A DNA stretch of 64,000 nt from Endotrypanum monterogeii (taxonomy: Eukaryota; Euglenozoa; Kinetoplastea; Trypanosomatida; Trypanosomatidae). The notes under the pieces are model-generated. The model was not told where the DNA came from and made no database searches. It saw only the letters and a program-made list of their open reading frames with translations. The stretch lies in NCBI GenBank assembly GCA_000333855.2, contig CM007318.1, positions 1,290,205-1,354,204 on the forward strand. Direction: 5' to 3'. This document shows positions 21,673 through 30,513 of the stretch, in pieces (the stretch's first letter is position 1; each line of letters begins with the position of its first letter). Position numbers and translations under genes: made by a program.

Positions 21673-23067
21673 ATGGGCTCACCAAATATTACTTTTCTTG
21701 GAGCCGGAAAAGCCAATGTAGTTGTGGATCTTCCTATTTCTTCTGTATCTGCGTCCATGGGTTCGCCATGGTGTCGTGATGGTGTAGTCACGAAGCGCAC
21801 CGCTATGCGCATCCGCAGCGCAGCGCGCCAAGAATGCCAGGAGTGTTACCATACACTGGAGGCGTTCGCTGGCGTGCGGCAGGCGGTGAGGCTTCCCGAG
21901 GTGGTTTATGCAGCCATCAAAACCGTCGTGCCGGCAAGATATCACGCGCTGATGCAGGACGCATCAGAGGCCACACTTCTGCCCAACTTCACCAGTGACC
22001 CAGTGCAACTGCTCAAGATGGACGTAGCCGCGTCCGAGATCGGCGAGCGGGTGGCTGACTACACAGTGGAGGTAAAGCCAAAAAGCGTATGGAGGCCACC
22101 ACAGGTTGTGGGTATCGTGATCAATGGCACTACTCATTGGATCGAGGAGGTGAAGCATTGCCACTGCCGCTACGCCCAAATGCTTCGATACAAGGACGTG
22201 CGAGGCAGTGAAAGAAAGGCCACGGCGCCCACTGCGGCAGTGAGACAACCAGAGAGTGCAAGCAAAAGCAAAAGCAAAAGGGGTAACGATTGCTATTGTC
22301 CGAACTACTTATTTAGATCCAACCTCTCATCGCGCGAAGGGCTGCTGCAACTCATGCGCAACCCAGAGAACAATTTGAGGGTGATCGGTTACCATGAATC
22401 CCGTAAAAGCAAACACCCAGGCAACCCTACGGAGCTCACAGTTGAGGAGCTCAATGGCATTGCGGACGCCATAGACGCCTCGCAAGTACTAGCTCCCTTG
22501 GCCCACCTGCAGCTCTACGGCTGCGCCCCCGTGGACGCTGATGCGCTCCCGGCAGAGGCTTGCTCGCCTTTGGTACCAGTGCTGGACGCAGGTCTTCTTC
22601 ACCACTGGTCGACTGCCCGAAAAGAGGATAATGTGCAGTGGATAGTTGTGGACACAGATCCAGAAACTCTTTGCAGTTGTGTGTCACTCGACGACGAAGA
22701 CACCTCCAAGCCGGTACGTTGTGCACGTCCCCGCTACGTGGCGCCAATGCTGGACTACGCGACATGCTTGCACCGCTTCTACGTCTCCGCCACAGCCAAG
22801 GACGTCTCGCTCATCATTGCCGTCTCACGCTCCAGGGGCAAACCGATGGCATCCGTGGGCGAATTTGTGGTTTTAGGGGATGTTCCCCCGGGTGCGGGTG
22901 GCGGCGTATTTCTGCAACACGGCACCGATATTTATCGCGTCGGTGTAGTGGACCTTGACAGCAAAATGCACAAGTCCCTGGAGTACTACTACACGCATGA
23001 CAAAAACATTGTGAAGGCCTTCATGGCTCACAGAGTCGACCAACACCTTGAGTGGACGGGGAAGTGA
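21673..23067 (+). CDS. Probable inositol-pentakisphosphate 2-kinase (IPK1 family)
   Basis: 464 residues. IPK1 phosphorylates the 2-position of inositol pentakisphosphate to make phytic acid (InsP6), the precursor of inositol pyrophosphates. Family marks: a Gly-rich nucleotide-binding start (GAGKANVVVDL, 10-20), a following basic beta strand (about 40-48), the EVKPK motif at 133-137 (EIKPK in other members), CRYAQMLR at 165-172 in place of RFxMHQ, and YCPNYLFR at 208-215 matching YCPLDLFS. A Ser-Lys repeat (about 196-203) sits between these motifs as a kinetoplastid insertion. The C-terminal half is divergent, with a Tyr-rich segment near the end in the region where other members have their IDLD-type metal-binding motif. 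The combined N-terminal motifs make the assignment good, but activity is not proven. Confidence 0.8.
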   Translation: MGSPNITFLGAGKANVVVDLPISSVSASMGSPWCRDGVVTKRTAMRIRSAARQECQECYHTLEAFAGVRQAVRLPEVVYAAIKTVVPARYHALMQDASEATLLPNFTSDPVQLLKMDVAASEIGERVADYTVEVKPKSVWRPPQVVGIVINGTTHWIEEVKHCHCRYAQMLRYKDVRGSERKATAPTAAVRQPESASKSKSKRGNDCYCPNYLFRSNLSSREGLLQLMRNPENNLRVIGYHESRKSKHPGNPTELTVEELNGIADAIDASQVLAPLAHLQLYGCAPVDADALPAEACSPLVPVLDAGLLHHWSTARKEDNVQWIVVDTDPETLCSCVSLDDEDTSKPVRCARPRYVAPMLDYATCLHRFYVSATAKDVSLIIAVSRSRGKPMASVGEFVVLGDVPPGAGGGVFLQHGTDIYRVGVVDLDSKMHKSLEYYYTHDKNIVKAFMAHRVDQHLEWTGK

Positions 23068-23069
23068 AG

Positions 23070-23087
23070 TTGTGTGTGTGTGTGTGT
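23070..23087. repeat. (TG)9 microsatellite
   Basis: Begins only a few bases after the IPK1 stop codon. Confidence 0.9.
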
Positions 23088-24268
23088 CAGTGAGGCTTGC
23101 AACCCTGCAAATGTCTGTAGTGATGACTAGCGCGGCTTTTCTTTGTCTCCTAGCGCTTCCGCCCCCTTCCCCTCCCTTGTACACCACAATTGTGGGGTCT
23201 GTTGCTGTTGTTGCGTTTCATGAACAAAGCGGGTCCGCATCGGCATGTCCACAAACGCACGAAGGTCCACATAGGTTGGGTCCTTGAGTACTTGATTTAT
23301 TTTTGGCTTTACTGTGATTATGACACGCCTGTTCCCCCCTCTTTTTTTTTTCTATCATCATCATTGGCCTCCGACACTTCCCCCGCGTAGCGCTTTCACT
23401 GGCGACAGGTCACCTTCTTCCAAATGCTGGGGCGTCCTCGGGTCCTCCCCTGAGACCCTCACACCGACTTCCCCACCCACGCGTTTATCAGCGCAGTTGC
23501 ATCACCGGCGTGTGTGGAGGTATCGAGGTGGGCTTTTTCTTCGCAGTTTCAGACCTCTTCGTTCCTCTTACATCCGGTGCCTTGCGCATCCCCCCCCTAC
23601 ATGATTTAAACGGGGAGAACAAATGCACCGACTGTGTGCTGTCCTGTAAGCCCACTCTGATGCTTATTTGGAGGGGGGTATATGAACACTGCAACAGGCA
23701 AGTGAGGAAGCAAGGGATATAGGAGGTCCTGCTATCAGAGTGCGTGAGCTTACCGATACGGTAGGGATTTTCTTGGATGGCTTCCTTTCTCGGATGTGGT
23801 CTTGGCCCTGCACGGGAGCATCGAAAAAAGAAAAAAAAACATATACGCAATGAGGTCTTCTCATGACTTAGCGGCCCAATTTTTAAAATTTTTTTTGTGC
23901 ATCAGCTACCGAGGCTTCTGTCTCTCTCCATTTAAATCTGCATTTCCCATTGATTTTCTCCCTTTAGATCTCTCTGTAGCAGTGAGTTAAATGTGGATGT
24001 ATTTGATGTTCCCCGTTTTTATTTTATTTTACGGGTCGTGTTGCGTATGCCACCCTGCATCTGTAGAGGATGCAGTGCGTTCAGGGGGTCTGCATAGCGT
24101 ATGGATTTAATTTTTCTACTCGGCTCGTTTTCCTCTGCACGCTTTTCCGATTTCCTGCTTACCGTTCTGGCAACTTTGTCACCGCGGTGGTATCTACACC
24201 TACCTCGTTCTCGGCGGCGCTGACGTGCGTTGCAGAGATCACAAACGTGCGCATTTTCTACTCCCCCT

Positions 24269-24270
<2 letters not shown>

Positions 24271-24311
<41 letters not shown>
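24271..24311. repeat. (AC)20 microsatellite
   Basis: One of the longest AC runs in the window, uninterrupted. Confidence 0.95.
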
Positions 24312-24314
<3 letters not shown>

Positions 24315-24638
24315 ACACTGCCCGTGCCCTTCTTTACCATCTATTGTGTAGTTCATTCAAAAGACATTCGAAGCAGTTCGCCACGTCTCCAACAGTGTCC
24401 CTCATTTCCTAGCGATTGTGTGTGCCGTTGAAAGCATACATCTCACTTATCTGCACATTTCACCACTGTGCTCACAGAAAGGGCTGCAGGCACTCATCCC
24501 TCTCCCTTTTTATTTTTAGTTTTATTATTATTCTCCGCTTGTGAAACAGCTCTCTGCTGAAACAACACGGGTCTGTGTGCGTTTCGTGGTGTTTTTTTTC
24601 TTCTGATCCCCCTTTTCCCTACCCCCCAACCGCTCATC

Positions 24639-25190
24639 ATGCCACAAGCCGTTGAGGGATGTGACGACGCGTCACATCCCCGCAAGTGTCTCTCCCCTGA
24701 AGAGGAGGAGCGGCTTGTGGAGCGCCTCTACACGGAATCCATATCTCACAGAAAAAATACCCTGCAAGAATTGGATGCGCGTTTCTATCCAGTAGCACCC
24801 GCGCAGGTTATCTCAGAGACGACGCTACAACAGAGTGTTCAGCGGCAGGTCGACGATGAAATGGAGCGACGCCAGAAGCGGCAGGAAGAGATCAACGCTA
24901 TTGTCGCTGTGGAGTCGTTAGGGTACAAGGACAGCAAAGCCCTCGCAGCTTCAAAGAAAGCGATGTCGTCGGAAGAGGTCGGGTCGAGTGTTCAGCGTGT
25001 GTATGACGACGAGATCGAGCGCAGGAAGGCGAATAGGTTGAAGAGCGAACGCCTCTACAGGTTTCACCCCGAAGACATCAAGTGTTCCAAGATGTCCAAA
25101 GATGCGTTACAGGCTTCTGTCATGCGCATGAGCAAGCCTAAGAAGACTGAATTCACGATCGCGGAGATAAACAAAGTCTATGGCCTGTGA
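24639..25190 (+). CDS. Small hydrophilic protein with internal SVQR-type repeats
   Basis: 183 residues, no known family. It is highly charged and predicted helical, with no signal peptide or membrane segment. Three related blocks are visible: about 26-50 (LVERLYTESISHR then a Leu-x-x-x-Phe-Tyr end), 66-92 (SVQRQVDDEMERR then Arg/Gln-rich) and 117-143 (SVQRVYDDEIERR then Arg/Lys/Leu and a Tyr-Arg-Phe end). A partial fourth lies near 160 (SVMRM). Each block has the pattern Ser-Val-x-Arg-Leu/Val-Tyr, acidic pair, Glu-Arg-Arg. Short charged repeats of this type occur in several uncharacterised kinetoplastid proteins, possibly cytoskeletal, but this is inference. The ATG start is the first in frame and lies close to the end of a pyrimidine tract. 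Confidence 0.8.
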   Translation: MPQAVEGCDDASHPRKCLSPEEEERLVERLYTESISHRKNTLQELDARFYPVAPAQVISETTLQQSVQRQVDDEMERRQKRQEEINAIVAVESLGYKDSKALAASKKAMSSEEVGSSVQRVYDDEIERRKANRLKSERLYRFHPEDIKCSKMSKDALQASVMRMSKPKKTEFTIAEINKVYGL

Positions 25191-26153
25191 TGCTGCTTCT
25201 CCGTTTATCGTGTCTTTGACATTTTCTCTTATCCGGCGACAGTGCGTATCTATTCCGCCGAATGTCCCATCAGGCTTTCACCGCGGCGGTAAGCCGTGCG
25301 TTGCTTTTTTTTTTTCTTCTTTCTCGCTAAGCTGAGAGGGGATGAAAGGATATGGCAGAAGCCGGTGAGGCGGATATGTGCCGACGGGCAAGTGGCGCTG
25401 GTGTTGCGCATCTAGGTTAGCTTTTCCTTTCCGCGCTCCCCCTCCCCTTCTCTCTCGCTCACGTCTACGTAGGATGTACATTAGTTATTTTTATGCCCGC
25501 GCGGATGCCGGCCGTTTTGTTTCTTGGGCACTCCATCAATTTTTCAAACTCACTCCTCTATCAATGTTTCATTTTTTCTACCTGGACTGATTAGGGTCTC
25601 GGTAGGAGCATGCCACTGCTGTTTTTTTTTCCCGTTGAGTTGCGTCTGGGCTTCTCCTTTGACCGCATACATGAAGCTGTGCGCCGATAAAGAGGTGGTT
25701 AGGTTCAGTTGATGATATCGTAGCGGGAGCGCGGCTGATGTTCAACCCATCCTTTTCTATCTAGTGGTCCGGCGTTTCATTTTTCTTGCAGGAATGGTTT
25801 TGTATCGCTCTCGCCCCCTGCCCCCAGGAAAAGGGCCACCCTGTAAGGTCAGTTTGCAGTGGGTTTATCTTTTTTTTTTTGGAGCGAAGGTCATGCGTAT
25901 CCCCAGCTATCTGTTCTTGCTGTCGATATCCAGCGTTCCTCCTCTTTTTAAAACATCACTGCCGCTTCTTTCCTCCTCCTCTTTCTCTCTTGTGCTCATG
26001 ATTTTGTTTTGTGACCGACGCCCATCCTGTGCGCTCCGATACTAAAATTTTGTTCCTAAGGAGGCGTCCGTACTCCCTTAGCTGCTTTCTCCCCCTCTTA
26101 CTGGAGACAGGTGACTGTCTGCGAACTCGTAGTTCCATCGCGTCTCTGCTTTT
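25191..26153 (+). other. Spacer before the DUF501 gene
   Basis: No gene seen. T-rich and C-rich sequence without long microsatellites. The tract 26085-26100 followed by AG at 26105-26106 is a likely splice acceptor, giving a 5' UTR of about 48 nt. Confidence 0.55.
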
Positions 26154-27077
26154 ATGATGTCAGTGAAGCACCCAGCGGACGGCGCTACTCCCACGCTGGG
26201 GACCGAGACAAATGCCTATGCTGAAGCAGCAGATCCGGATCGCTACCGTCTCGCGGACGCTGTGCTTTTCACTTGCTCAGAGCACGGCGAGGCCTGCGTT
26301 CTGTGTGTCACAGCAGGAAAAAATGGTCGCAATGGGCGTACAGCTGCTGTGGGTGCCACGCTCTTCTGGCTAACATGCCCAAACCTGAACGCCATCGTAG
26401 CAAGACTGGAGCGCCACCGATGTATTCAAGCAGTAACTGAGGTGATGTCTCAGGAGACTTCTCTCTGTGAGTGGCACGTGCAGTCACACGACTTCTACAC
26501 AGTTCGCGCCAAGGAACTCCTTTCCCCAGCGCAATGGTCTTTCTTCGACGCCCATTTTCTTTCGCAGGAGCACTCGTCGTCGCTGCGCAAATACGGCAAT
26601 GCCGCTGTAAGTAATCCGTCGGACATGAAGTGTTTGCATGCTCTCGTCGCCCAGACGCTCGCTGGCGTATCTAATCCCGTAGGCTCAGTTGTGGTCAATT
26701 ATCTCCTTTTGCAGCATCAAATCGTCAACGAGCAGGCCGAAAAGGGAAGAGAAGATCGGCAGAGCGACGAGGAGACGCGATCAGCTCTTCGAGAAACGCT
26801 GGACAGCAGGGTCTTCTTCATGAAGTTCATACTGGCTTTTGTGAAGGCAGTCTCTGAGCGACATCTGACCGATTGGCGTGGACTCCGCGACGCGCATTTC
26901 GAGGTTACGCTTCCTGAAGGTAGTACAGTGTGCTCTAGGGAAGCTGTTCAGTACGTGTGGAGGGACGATTCTCAGATAGCCGTTCTCCACCCCGACCTCT
27001 GTGCGCGGGCCCGGTCAGTTCTCGTGGCGTTGGAAGGCAAGCCGCCTCGCCGTCACAAGAAACATCGCATCAACTGA
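26154..27077 (+). CDS. DUF501-domain protein
   Basis: 307 residues. DUF501 is a family known mainly from bacteria (often near septum-formation genes in actinobacteria) and from scattered eukaryotes. Its biochemical role is unknown. The two family signatures are clear: TLFWLTCPNL at 69-78 (bacterial pFPTLYWLTCP), followed by a Leu-Glu segment, and KCLHALVAQTLAG plus NPVG at 159-177 (bacterial KCLHAHxAHxLAG, NPVG). A conserved Phe-Tyr-x-x-Arg lies between them at about 114-118. The N-terminal about 30 residues and the C-terminal about 100 residues, including an acidic linker near 195-210 and a very basic end, are extensions beyond the bacterial length of roughly 160-200 residues. There is no membrane segment. 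The start uses the first of two adjacent Met codons. Confidence 0.82.
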   Translation: MMSVKHPADGATPTLGTETNAYAEAADPDRYRLADAVLFTCSEHGEACVLCVTAGKNGRNGRTAAVGATLFWLTCPNLNAIVARLERHRCIQAVTEVMSQETSLCEWHVQSHDFYTVRAKELLSPAQWSFFDAHFLSQEHSSSLRKYGNAAVSNPSDMKCLHALVAQTLAGVSNPVGSVVVNYLLLQHQIVNEQAEKGREDRQSDEETRSALRETLDSRVFFMKFILAFVKAVSERHLTDWRGLRDAHFEVTLPEGSTVCSREAVQYVWRDDSQIAVLHPDLCARARSVLVALEGKPPRRHKKHRIN

Positions 27078-27722
27078 AGCTAGGGGCACACACTACTACA
27101 CGTACCCGTCGAGGGGGGGGGTTGGGGCAACGGGCGTGTGCTATTCCTCGTCATTGGGCTTCATCTTCGAGATGCAATACATGTTAGTATCCGGCATGGG
27201 TGTCTTTTGAGAGCTGGTGTGGCGTTCGCTTTATTTTGCTTTTGCTCTTGGCATCACAGCATTATCCCCTCTCCCCCCGCTGCCGGGAGGTGCGTATGTC
27301 GCCAACGGGTGTACCTCAGCATTGGCAAACTTATAGGCGAAGCAGTGGAGTCCTTGGTCTTCACTTCTGGAATGGTTCTGAACCCCTCCATTCCCTCCCC
27401 GCTCCTTCACAGATCCTCCGCTGAGCTTTTTCTGCATGATGATTCGAGTAATCATGAGGCGTAATAAAAGACGAAAGTCGTTAAGGTAAAGAAACGGTTT
27501 TCTTTTTCAATTTTCTCGGCAGCACCGAGTTGTCATTTGGTGCCTTCTTGCCCCCCCCCCCCCCCTCCGATCTTCTCCGCATCGGGGTTGATGGAATTTT
27601 TTTGCTGCTCGACAGTGCGGTTTCCTGGCCTTTTTTTTTGTTTTCGGTGTAGCACTATGGTCACTTGTTTGCGTGTCTTTTTTTTTTTTACTTGGCCGCA
27701 CGCGAAATCTTTAGGTTGGAGG

Positions 27723-27954
27723 TTTTTTTTTTTTTTGGGGGGGGGGTGACTCGGGCTGTCTACCATTTCCGAGGGGATAAACGCAGGGATTTCGACTGAA
27801 GTACACGCCCGATCTTGTGACTGCAGTGATTCGCTCTTTGCAGGGGCGTTTTGTTTACTTGATGTCGTCGAGGGACGTGTCGCCAATCGGCGCTGGGGGG
27901 TGAAGACCTCACCAGGTGATTGCGCTGGGTATTCCCCCCCCCCAAAAAAAAAAA
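27723..27954. repeat. Inverted pair of compound homopolymers
   Basis: T14 followed by G10 at 27723-27746, and C10 followed by A11 at 27934-27954. The second is the reverse complement of the first over 21 bases, with a spacer of 187 nt, so the transcript could pair into a long stem. Confidence 0.85.
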
Positions 27955-28555
27955 GTTATTTTGCTTCCCCTCTCTAAACACACAGTAATACAGAGAAGAG
28001 ACATGTGTCGTCGTTTGAAAAAAAAGAAAAATCTGTGTGTGTGTGTGTGTTCCCGGCTGTGGAAACTTTAAAAACCTTCCTTTGGACTACTTGTGGTGAT
28101 GTGCTACCCTTCCCAGGCTGATATCCACTCTCGCGTCACTAAGCTGCAGGAGTTTCGTGTCAAGAGCACATTGAGATAGGTCTGGGGGATGGAAAAAGGC
28201 GGCAGTACGAATTCGGCGGGCAGTGCACTCGATAAAGCGCCAACACTCTTGTCGATTTTCCAGTGTACTTATCTCTTGGCGTAACGACGATCCTCGGCTC
28301 TTACCTTTCTCCCTGCAAAGGCACACACTTTCACGTGGCGTTGCATTGATGTCTTCGTGTGCCTCGAGCTTTCGATTCCATATTCATTATCTGAATAGAC
28401 TACTTATGTGCGTCTAACGCAGAGAGAGAATCGGTAGCGTTCCCGTGAGTCTTTCCTCTTTTTCTGCCTCCTGCTGATGCACTTTCGCGTGGTCGCGACG
28501 TCAAAGCAGCGCGACACATCTGGTGCTGGCCAGGGTTTAGATTTTCCTCGTCACC

Positions 28556-29521
28556 ATGAGGGTAGTAGCTGCCCCTGGTGCACTGCGCAACGTTCAGAAG
28601 AATTACCGCTCCAGGCGCGTCTTTATGGACGCAAGCGCATATATTGAGCCGCGCTCCCGCATGCCCGAGGGATGAGCAGCTTGGCTTTGCACCAAAGCCA
28701 TGGGCATATTTGTGCACATCTTCAGCGTATTCGCACCAGTGCGCACAGCACGATGGCGGAGCGTTTTTTTTTTTTTTTGTTGTGGCGTCTTTACGCGGTC
28801 CGCCGCGCTGCCGTGATGCGTATTAAGCTTCGTGCTCAGTTCGCCTTGTGGCATCGCGTAGGCATAAGTTGCTTTTGGTGGTGGATACTGGTGACGGGGC
28901 GACGCTTGTGCAGGGAAATGCTTCACCGGGAGGCCACTGGGCGTGGACAGTGTGGTGTTGCTTGAGGGCAGCTGTCGCGAGGCGTGGGTTCGGTGGCGGT
29001 GGTGGGCTGCAGCGTATGCTCGGCGGCGGTTGATAGCTCCGAGTTTCGGTTTTATGAATCAGCAGCGGCATGCGCAGTTCCGATTTCATACATGGAGGAG
29101 TACCTGGCGTTAGTGAAGTCCGCTGCGGGCATTGGAGCAGATTCAATCCTCAGCGAAGCGGTCACTTGCTCACTTGGCTCTGATTAGATGGCTTTTGCAT
29201 ACCCTGGTGGAGTATCTTGTCTTTCCACTGCAGGTGCGGATGGCGCAGGGTCTGGTGACAGCTGTCTTTCGCGCGTGGCAGCGTCGAGCGCAAGTTGTGC
29301 TTCGCCTGGAACACGTTTGCCAAGAGAGTTTTCATCGTCTAGCGCATTTTTATTTTGACCGATTGGAAACGTTGGCTTCGACGACGGTTTGTAGGCAGTG
29401 CTGCTGCAACAGGCAAATGCTGTGCGGCATCTTCTCGCAGTGGATGTGGCATCATCAGTTCTGCTCATTGGACTACAAGCGCTACGCGGAAAAGTTGCAT
29501 TCTTCAGATCTCTTCTCGTGA
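28556..29521 (+). pseudogene. Decayed gene with Sfi1-like Trp-rich repeats
   Basis: Several frames carry the same unusual composition, in which aromatic-x-x-Trp units are spaced by basic helical residues, as in Sfi1 (a centrin-binding protein of spindle poles and basal bodies). Frame A: an ATG at 28556, 39 codons. Frame B: 28672-28965, holding two such units (FFLLWRLYAVRR and AQFALWHRV) around a 15-nt T-run at 28764-28778. Frame C is open from about 28896 to 29521 except for adjacent TAG and TGA stops at 29111-29116. Trp-rich units lie before the stops and FRAWQRRAQVVLRLEH and FSQWMWHH after them. At least one frameshift plus two stops make a functional protein unlikely. A sequencing error could explain the frameshift but hardly the paired stops. 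Confidence 0.5.
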
Positions 29522-30513
29522 AGGGGGCTGGAAGGCTCCAATTTTCTTAAATTTCATCTGAGGGCACGCGTAGAGGTGTGAGGGGGCTGCTGCTGCTGCT
29601 GAGACGGTAGGTTCTGTCGAGGGGCAATTGGGACATACAGGACACACAAAACGCTCTCCTACCCGACCAGAGAGAGAGAAAAAAGCGGATCTTATTTTTT
29701 TTTTGGCCGCTACAAAGAGGATGGAGCGGAAAGGCAGCGATAAAAATACGACGATCTAAGAAAGTAGGAGTTCCGTTTTGTTTTGTTTTTCCGTAGATGT
29801 GTGACTAGAGCAAAAGAAGAAGGTGACCTTATACTGCTTTTAAAAAATCGACATTTTGCTTTGCATGCCTTTATCTCCTACTCGCTGCGCTTGCGCCGCA
29901 CTCTCAGAGCAACGGAGCGCGCACTCAACTGGCAATTATTGTTTGCATTTTTTTTTTTTTGCCGCCACTCTTCCTTCCCTCCTTCCTTCAATAAGCCCAC
30001 ATTTCTGAGTCACCGCTCATTTGGTGGTATCGCTCACTGGCAAACGCTCACGTTTCCGAATTCGGAGGGCCTGCCTCTGAATCCATGGACGCCTTAGTGC
30101 GTAATGCACTGTATCTTTTTCGTGTCCTCTTATTTTACCTTTTCATTGCTTTTGGTTTCTACGGCGAAGGGAGAGATCTCATTGGAGCGACAGAAGCCCT
30201 CGCGCATCCAATTACCTTACCTTGCCTGAAGAGAGGCTGAGCACTTCCTCGTTTCTTAGTTCTCACCTGTTTCTTTTTTTTGATCACTGCCTACACTCTT
30301 CGGACTATCGTCACATACACGTTTTGTTTTGTATCTTTCTTCACCTTTTTACCTCCCGACCACTGATCGTTTTCTGTACTTGGCGCACATCTTCTCCAAT
30401 ACCCCACCCACTCACGCACACACACACACACGAGAGGGGTTTTATCCTCGTCGTCCGCTCACTCTCAGCGACATTCATACGACAGACGCCTTAGGGGGAC
30501 AGCGGGGAACAGG

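Larger units (their letters stand above)
23068..24638 (+). other. Spacer after the IPK1 gene
   Basis: No gene supported. It holds (TG)9 at 23070-23087, a long (AC)n at 24271-24311, and T- and C-rich runs. Upstream of the next ATG the strongest pyrimidine tract (about 24591-24636) contains no AG before the start codon. The usable AGs lie further up, at 24528-24529 and 24548-24549. Confidence 0.55.
27078..30513 (+). other. 3.4-kb spacer containing a decayed gene
   Basis: No intact gene. It contains paired compound homopolymers at 27723-27746 (T then G) and 27934-27954 (C then A), a 15-nt C-run at 27551-27565, (TG)n near 28034-28051 and a CTG repeat at about 29587-29600. The part 28556-29521 is coding-like but broken and is listed separately. 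The right end carries a (CA)n at 30417-30432 and a C/T-rich tract with AG at 30467-30468, the likely acceptor for LCB1. Confidence 0.55.

Noticed and set aside
24271..24311. CA repeat considered as telomere-like or CRISPR-like
   Set aside because: It is a plain dinucleotide microsatellite. There are no spacers, and no TTAGGG-type units.
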